The notes beneath the pieces were generated by a model. The model was not told the DNA's origin. It made no database searches and was given only the letters and a program-made list of their open reading frames with translations. Below are positions 58,245 through 64,000 of a stretch of 64,000 bases of DNA, piece after piece (the first letter of the stretch is position 1; each line of letters opens with the position of its first letter). This DNA comes from Parasponia andersonii (Eukaryota; Streptophyta; Magnoliopsida; Rosales; Cannabaceae): the NCBI GenBank assembly GCA_002914805.1, contig JXTB01000097.1, positions 628,222 to 692,221 of the forward strand. Direction: 5' to 3'. A program made the translations under genes and the position numbers.

Positions 58245-59403
58245 GTGCCCATAGATCATATCTATGCGGTCATAAACCAACAAGAGCGATACCATCAACC
58301 GAAACCAATGAAACGGGACAGGGCAAAGCGCGACCCCAACAAGTTCTGCCGGTGTCACAATGATATTAGACACGATACCAATAATTGCTATGCCTTGAAG
58401 GATGAAATTGAAAGATTGATTAAAGAGGCGGCGACTGCGGCAGTACACCAGGAAGAACGACGAAAGGCGAGAAGAAAGCCAATAGCGACCTCCATAAATT
58501 CAATGCGAAGTCCAAACTATCTTTGGAGGACCGCATGTTGGCGGAGATTCGAGAAGGGCTCAAGACAGGTATGCACGAGAAGCTCGACAACAGCCATTAA
58601 CTAACATCATGCATCTTGAGTAGCAACCACGCAAGCTTCAATGAGTATAAGACATGGACATTACCTTCACAGAACAGGACGCAAGGGAAGTCCATTATCT
58701 GCATAATGATGCATTGGTCATCAAAATTAATTGTGGAAGCACACAGTTGTGGCGAGTATTGGCTGATTAAGGGAGTGCTGTGGACATCCTGTACTACGAC
58801 GCCTTTAAGAAGATGGGGTTGAATGAGAGTGACTTGAAGCCTACCATCACTCCACTCTATGGTTTCACTGGTAACAGCCTGATGCCTATGGGCATGATTG
58901 AATTAATGGTCAATGTTGGAACCTATCCTAAGGTTTCAACGATAATGACCCAATTTTTGGTAGTAAATTGCCCCTCCACATTCAATGCTGTGCTGGGAAG
59001 ACTGACACTGAGGGAACTTCGAGCCGTCACTTCAATCTACAATCTCACCATGAAATTCCCGACCCAACACGGGGTAGGCAAGGTGCGAGGAAACCAATAT
59101 GATGTGCGGACTTGTTATAACAACTCGTTGAAACTCGCAGCAAAGGATGCGACACCTCGCACGATGATGGTCCAAATAGAAGCATCAGTCGAAGCGTCAG
59201 TTGAAGCGTCAGTCGAAACGTCAGTTGAAGCGTCAGTCGAAACGTTAGTCAAAGCGTCAGTCGAAGTGTCAGGCGAAACGTCAATTGAAATGATAAGCGA
59301 AGACCTCCACCCTCGAGAAATTGATGGAAAGGTCAAAACGGGACCAATTGAAGACTTGGAGGATTTGCTATTTGACAGGTCCTCCAAGATTTTAAAAATT
59401 TGA
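58245..59403 (+). pseudogene. Zinc-knuckle-like and protease segment of the Tat-like element
   Basis: 'FCRCHNDIRHDTNNC' then 'LKDEIERLI' (about 58340-58420) matches the Cys/His segment that precedes protease in Tat-like polyproteins. The protease domain runs from about 58740 to 59100, with 'VDILYYDAFKKMGL' and 'FNAVLGRLTLRELRAVTS'. The aspartate triad is broken: a stop codon replaces the middle residue (GAT-TAA-GGG, about 58766). A 12-bp in-frame minisatellite encoding EASV-type repeats follows at 59179-59286. Confidence 0.8.
59179..59286 (+). repeat. In-frame 12-bp coding minisatellite (EASV repeats)
   Basis: Nine 12-base units based on gaagcgtcagtc, encoding nine tetrapeptides of the type E-A-S-V / E-T-S-V. 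Located between protease and the deleted RT region of the Tat-like element. Confidence 0.9.
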
Positions 59404-59760
59404 GCGAGGCTTCAAGAACCTGTGCGAGCTTCATTGGTCGCTTTTCTGAAATCTAACTTGTATGTCTTCAGGATTGATCCAAATATCATGTCACCGCCTA
59501 AATATAGATACGACAATTTACCTATGAGCAAGATCAAAGAAGTGCACTGATAAGGATTGAGCTCGATCTCTTAGAAGAAAGGCACGAGTAGTCTCAGCTT
59601 CAGATCGCATCATATCAACAGCGCACTGCTCGATTTTATTACCCTAAAGTTAGACGAAGAGGATTTGAAGTTGGCGAAATTATTCTTCGGCAAGACCTTG
59701 TTCTTCAGAACCCTATTGGGAATGACCGTATGTTATTATTGCCATCATTCGACCTGGGAC
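59404..59760 (+). pseudogene. Pol remnant: pre-RT segment fused to integrase C-terminus
   Basis: 'VALLKSNLYVFRIDPN'-like sequence (about 59440-59485) and 'CHRLNI'-type residues near 59493 represent the start of pol before RT. From about 59558 the frame reads 'ELDLLEERHE' then 'ARFYYPKVRRRGFEVGE', which is the C-terminal region of Tat integrase. RT, RNase H and the integrase core, normally over 2 kb, are absent between them. Confidence 0.7.
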
Positions 59761-59894
59761 ATATATGTTAGCTCGAACTGGCGGACAAAAGATCGAGCAT
59801 GCCTAGAATGTAGGACAACTTTGTCGCTTTTATCAGTTAGCTTTCATGTATATCTTCATGTTTTCGTCATTCATCAATAAAGACATCTACTTGT

Positions 59895-59990
59895 TCATCA
59901 TTCGTCGATCCTCATTCGTTGTTCGTCATTCGTTGATCGTCATTCGTTGATCGTCATTCGTTAATCGTCATTCATAGATCATCATTCGCC
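59895..59990 (+). repeat. 14-bp minisatellite in the Tat-like element
   Basis: About six to seven imperfect units of tcgtcattcgttga in the non-coding region after the integrase remnant. Confidence 0.85.
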
Positions 59991-60634
59991 ATCATCAATA
60001 AGGGTGTCGCCTCATCAATCACTCGATTTGGAACCTTTTATAGTTTTATGGCAGTCTTCGAACACCATAAGACTCGGGGGGCAGTAGGATCAGAATATTA
60101 TCTCTTACTTGTTTCCTAAGGGACTATGCAAAACGTCTACTTAGAGGGGTCAGAATTTTAAATCGTCGAAATATCTAAAATTCCTTAAAATCCTAGGATT
60201 TTCTCCTCGCTTCATGCCTTAGCATGTCGTGTTACGCAATTTCCCTCCTCGAACAACAAAGTAACTAAGCAAAACGTTCATTGTTCGATGTGATATATTG
60301 CTATATTAATTTTGCCATGGAACTTTTGAAAAACAGTTTGAGTTTGCATCACTCGTATTTGCTGTTTTCTTAAGTGACCTAACCTATCCTAACACTTAAA
60401 CTCGTTTTAAGTTAGTTGGATTCAAATCGCAAAAAGCGTACCGATCAGTCACTTAGTGATTGACTACTTAGTTAAAATTACAATGTTGTGTTTTCATTAT
60501 TTTGCAAGAATGTCTGACAAGAAAAAATAAATAGTATTCATTAAAAAATGTTGCACCCGTACATAAGCAAGAGAGAGGAAGGGGGACCAAGCCCCATTGT
60601 TCTAAAAGTAATAAAAAAAAAATACAAGTATTTA
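59991..60634 (+). other. Non-coding spacer of the Tat-like element with internal polypurine tract
   Basis: Contains 'gactcggggggcagtagg' near 60072, resembling the element's PPT. The remainder has no coding signal and separates the pol remnant from the antisense ORF. Confidence 0.5.
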
Positions 60635-63300
60635 TTATGCAGAAATGCTCGCACCGCCATCCCTAGTTTTGGCAGTATCCTCCCTCCAACTTTGGACAAG
60701 CTCGACCACGTCCTCGCCAAGGATGGAGAAGTCAAAGTCCGGATGCTCGCAGAAGATGTTAAAAATAATGGTCGATGAGGCGATGTCACTAGCTTTATTC
60801 GAGCTCTTTGACTTCAGTCGCCTTGAACTCTTTGATAGCTTTGTGAACTGCCTCTGTTGTCGCCTCCCTCATGCGATCCGGATGCTCGGAGATGGTTTTC
60901 TCGAGCTCTTTGACTTTCTCCTCGAGGTTCTCCTTCTCGAGCTTCTCCTTGGCCAGACCTTCAAGCAGCTGCTGCCTCTCCAAGTCAAAGGCTTTTTACT
61001 CCTCCTCCTGAGCTTTCTCCGAGTTCTCAAATGCTTGGGTTATCTCTTCAACTTTTTTGGCCTTTTCAAAACATTCGAGGACCGAGTCATGCATCAGGAC
61101 AGCAGCAGCCGCGGTCTCAAAATATAATCATTAATACCAAGAAATAATACATTTGAGGAGAGAATAAAAAGGTACTTACATTGGCCAGCATCCACATCGC
61201 AGAACTAAATGCGACCTTGGCAGATCGTCGCTTTATCCACTCCTAGCCCTCCTCGGAAGTGAAGCGATCAATGAAGGCTCCGCTCATACCAGCCTTCTCT
61301 GGTAATTGATTGAGGAGCGCGAAGAGCTCCTCATCCTTATCTACCAAGATCGGTTCCGAAGAGGTGGCAACCTCTTTGGGTGGTTCAGAATGGCTCGATG
61401 TCTGAGGCTGTGGAGGAGGCAAGCTTGCCGGGATGTCCTCGAAGGAAACTTTTCATTTTTTGGAGTTGTCGACCTTCTCTTTCCCTTTCAATGATGGAGG
61501 AGTGCTCTCGAGTGTCTTGGATTTTGCCATGGACCCAAGAGTTAAGGGTGGTGCTCGCAGGCCACTACCAATAACCATCTCTATATAGATATATCAGTGA
61601 GCGAGGTGATATAATACAATGATGATTAGAAAATATATATATGATTACCTTCTTGTTCAGGAGCTGGTTGAAGAGCTGGTGGTGATGTTGTTTCTGGAGA
61701 AGAAGGTTCCGAAATTGGAGGGGTGGCAAGTGCTTTTCGTTTCCTAAGTCTAGAAGACGAGGCACTTATATCCGTCTGTTTCCTTGGCTTCTTTTTCTTT
61801 GAGCTCGAAGGTCTGGACGAACAGACAGGGGGGTCAGGGAACGTGGCTCCCTTTGGAAGCAAACCGCAAGCGACCAGGTTCTTGGAAGTTCCAAGTACCT
61901 TCCAATTACATTCCTCCATTGGAAGGTCGTTGATTTTGTACACCTTTGCGAGCTGTTTCCTGGAAAGTCCAGGCCGTTCCCTGTTGTCTGCGATGATATT
62001 CGAGTGCGATCAGGATAAATATAACAACACAGAAAAAGGCGATAAATTGAAAAACTACCTACCAGGATTTTGAAAGAAGCGGTTATCCGCATAGTCAAAG
62101 TAAAAAAATGGATTTTTCTATTTTCCCATGTTGTTGTGAACCCCGTATATTATTTTTATTGCCTAGTTCGACCATTTGCTCGCATAAAAGAAGCCAAGAT
62201 CTGACGAGTTTGATTTCATTTGGTAAAACCAAGCAAACTCTTTAGGAGAGGGGGAGTCTAAACCTAATTTATGGTAAAGTATGTACAAACCTACCATATA
62301 TCTATATGTATTAAGAGTTAGTTGGAAAGGGACGACCCCATAGTAGTCGATAATTGATTATATGTATGGATAAAGTGGGAGGTGGACACTGCACTTGAGA
62401 ACTGCTTTAGAAAATGAGGCAATTCCACGTAGTGGTGTGTGAGAATTCCATGGATAGGCAAAGAGGGATGGTGTTCTTATAATTGCACATGATTTTGCTG
62501 AGCTTGTTCGATGTGCTACTCGTCCTTATATTGGTACATGACCAATTCTCCTCTACGTATTGATAGCCTGATGCGAAGGCGGGGGCATCCCTGATATGTT
62601 GAGGCCACTGGTCCTGAGGGAAGTCGCCTATGCGAGGGCTATTTTGCCTTACCATGTTATCTCTACTTCGGGTTCTGGCTCGAGGTAATCTTCAAGGTTT
62701 ATGGAGCTAACACTGGAGTTCTCAGATTCTCTTGAAAATGCATTCCCTTCTCTAAAATCCTCACTACTAGATATCTGAAAAGAAATACGGATGGGTTTAG
62801 TCCTATGCGAGCATCAAGGATTTTTCACTATTTGTTAGTAAATTTTGGGGGTTCACCCTAGGATTGTATTAACAAGCAAGCTCATCGAATTTTTTCTAAT
62901 TGGGCTACGGATTCATAAAAATCGCTCGACCAGTTCGTCAAAAAATAAATAAATAGGGTATCAGACCCTAGAACTCTTTTCACGAGTTTATCTTTGACCA
63001 CTATCTAGTAAAAGTCTATTCTATTAACCGGTAAAGGGGGATCTGAAAAATTCTCATTCCAGTTCGTCCGAATATGGGATGTGTTTCAATTCCTAGAAAT
63101 TAAGACTGAATAAGTTTTTTCGAGAATAGACGAAGAACAATAGGAGAGAGGAAATATACTAACCTTTCTTCGAAAATGGAGGGATTGAGTTATGGTCTGA
63201 ACTCTGTTAGAGAAGATACTGGAATTGTGCGAGCTGAAGAACGAAATGGCGCTGTAGGGTTTGCTCTGAAATACTTCCGGATTTTTAGAAAGATGAAAAA
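60635..63300 (-). pseudogene. Spliced antisense ORF of the Tat-like element (gypsy-type transposon-associated domain)
   Basis: A multi-exon gene opposite to gag-pol. Reading leftward: a leader exon ends at 63164; introns are 62775-63163, 61988-62062, 61581-61648 and 61116-61179, all with good GT-AG ends (gttagt, gtaggt, gtaatc, gtaagt donors); the stop is at 60635-60637. The first coding exon is acidic ('ISSSEDFREGNAF', about 62774). It leads to 'GVVPFQLTLNTYRYMVGLYI' and 'PSPKEFAWFYQMK' (about 62350-62190), then 'NPFFYFDYADNRFFQNPG' (to about 62063). This resembles the putative gypsy-type transposon domain (Pfam PF04195) of plant elements. A Ser/Lys-rich linker (61649-61987), a coiled coil (Glu/Lys-rich, 60795-60983) and a conserved-looking C-terminus 'HPDFDFSILGEDVVELV' follow. 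A few stops (for example near 60997) show decay. Function unknown. Confidence 0.75.
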
Positions 63301-63720
63301 CGAGAGTTTGTAATGAAAAAGCAGAAGCGGATTGATTTCCGATATTTATTTCTTGAGCATTGCTAAATCACAGCCGTAGATCAAGGTATTTGATTTTCAG
63401 ATCTAAAGGCCAAAGTTCACATGGGATTTGATTTTTTCCAAAATTAAATCAGTATCTTTCAAAATTTGAAACGATTCGGTTTAAAGACGACAGTTGGCAT
63501 CATCGATATCCTTGAGTCTCTTCGAGTTCTGCTATTTTTCTTAGAAAAGATGACACGTTTTCATCTGTCAGAAAAAGGTGCACGTGATCTTGAGAAAGGT
63601 GAGATTTGAGATCTGGCGACTCTTCAAGGATCTCAAGTCTAGGTTGTGACGTTGCATTTTTTAAGTTCGCACTCTCTTATATTAAAAGGAAGCTCCATTT
63701 TGTCCTGAAGAACTAATGGA

Positions 63721-63733
63721 GCTGGGGGGCAAT
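63721..63733 (+). other. Polypurine tract of the Tat-like element
   Basis: gctggggggcaat immediately precedes the 3' LTR start at 63734. Confidence 0.75.
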
Positions 63734-64000
63734 TATTGTGCGGTCTAAAATCCTATGTCAGGTCGCATGAGTAAGATTAAGTGCGACCTCATCCGAAAGG
63801 GTTGCATGCAACCTCCACCGCATAAGTTACATGCGACCTCCTCTGAATAGGTTATGTGCGACGAGAATGAAAATGAGACTAGTCTATGCTTCGTCAAATG
63901 GGTAACGTACAAGGAAAGAGAAACAAAAGTTTATCTTTCAAGTTCGACTAGTTACCCAATTTAAGTGATTACCCAATTATATTGTTACTCAAATTGTATT
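63734..64000 (+). repeat. 3' LTR of the Tat-like element, cut by window end
   Basis: Matches the first ~270 bp of the 5' LTR (TATTGTGCGGTCTAAAATCC versus TGTTGTGCGG...). One unit of the 'gcgacctcc' tandem array is missing. The remaining ~370 bp and any target duplication lie outside the window. Confidence 0.9.

Larger units (their letters stand above)
56002..64000 (+). mobile_element. Tat-like Ty3/gypsy retrotransposon with deleted pol and antisense ORF (runs off window)
   Basis: 5' LTR 56002-56641, a primer site of the 'ttggtgctagaaggagg' type (56643-56659), gag, protease, an integrase tail, a minisatellite region, an antisense spliced ORF, a polypurine tract (gctggggggcaa, 63721-63732) and the 3' LTR from 63734, which is cut by the window end. 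LTR and primer style, gag type and the antisense ORF fit the Tat lineage. RT, RNase H and most of integrase are missing by internal deletion, and gag has stops, so it cannot move autonomously. Confidence 0.85.

Noticed and set aside
59179..59990. Tandem repeats considered as a CRISPR-like array
   Set aside because: Units are contiguous without spacers, and this is a plant nuclear retrotransposon.
60645..61127. 160-codon forward Leu-rich ORF
   Set aside because: Antisense shadow of the Glu/Lys-rich coiled-coil exon on the minus strand, which has the domain and splice-site support.
1..64000. tRNA, rRNA and microRNA genes
   Set aside because: I looked for tRNA box-like and rRNA-like segments by eye and found none convincing; inverted repeats are better explained as MITEs. 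A covariance-model scan would be needed to exclude small RNAs.

Overview
The window is AT-rich plant nuclear DNA, most likely from a eudicot. Two things show this: A-type (CYP71-clan) cytochrome P450 genes with a single phase-0 intron, and a dense nest of plant transposable elements (chromovirus-type and Tat/Athila-like Ty3/gypsy, Helitron, MULE, CACTA-like, LINE, MITEs). The species cannot be fixed from sequence alone. One ambiguous base (n) sits at 46888.

Only two genes look intact and cellular: paralogous CYP71-type P450s in the same orientation, at 9258-11029 (499 aa, two exons) and 53566-55403 (505 aa, two exons). Their introns, 5' flanks and more distant flanks match, so they are tandem duplicates pushed about 44 kb apart by transposon insertion. 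A third duplicate unit is recognisable only by its flanking DNA (about 12.96-15.07 kb); its P450 is gone. The first ~430 bases of the window resemble 46.9-47.3 kb, which marks the start of a repeated unit.

Layout: 1-1.9 kb AT-rich, start of the duplicated unit; 1.9-5.96 kb decayed autonomous Helitron (Rep plus PIF1-type helicase); 6.64-7.1 kb RNase H-like relic; 7.5-8.0 kb MITE inside the P450 5' flank; 9.26-11.03 kb P450 copy 1; 12.96-15.07 kb P450-less third unit; 16.02-17.39 kb LINE relic; 17.395-19.83 kb LTR of family B; 19.84-20.26 kb Athila-like LTR end; 21.350-30.252 kb complete but dead chromovirus with 5-bp target duplications; 32.2-34.8 kb CACTA-like element with two nested MITEs; 34.9-36.64 kb inverted family-B LTR; 36.66-44.75 kb MULE transposase pseudogene on the minus strand, split by a 6.7-kb Athila-like non-autonomous LTR element (37.157-43.875); 45.85-46.62 kb inverted-repeat element; 46.9-49.2 kb second duplicated flank; 49.245-51.447 kb solo LTR of family A; 53.57-55.40 kb P450 copy 2; 55.62-56.0 kb fragment of a GCGACAAA-repeat DNA element; 56.002 kb to the window end, a Tat-like Ty3/gypsy element with a deleted pol and a spliced antisense ORF.

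The P450s are probably ER-anchored monooxygenases of specialised metabolism. Everything else is transposon history that can be ordered by nesting. The points most worth a second look are the spliced antisense gene in the Tat-like element, the LTR element whose removal with one target duplication restores the MULE reading frame, the third P450 unit that has lost its gene, and the excess of CAG-to-TAG stops in the chromovirus.
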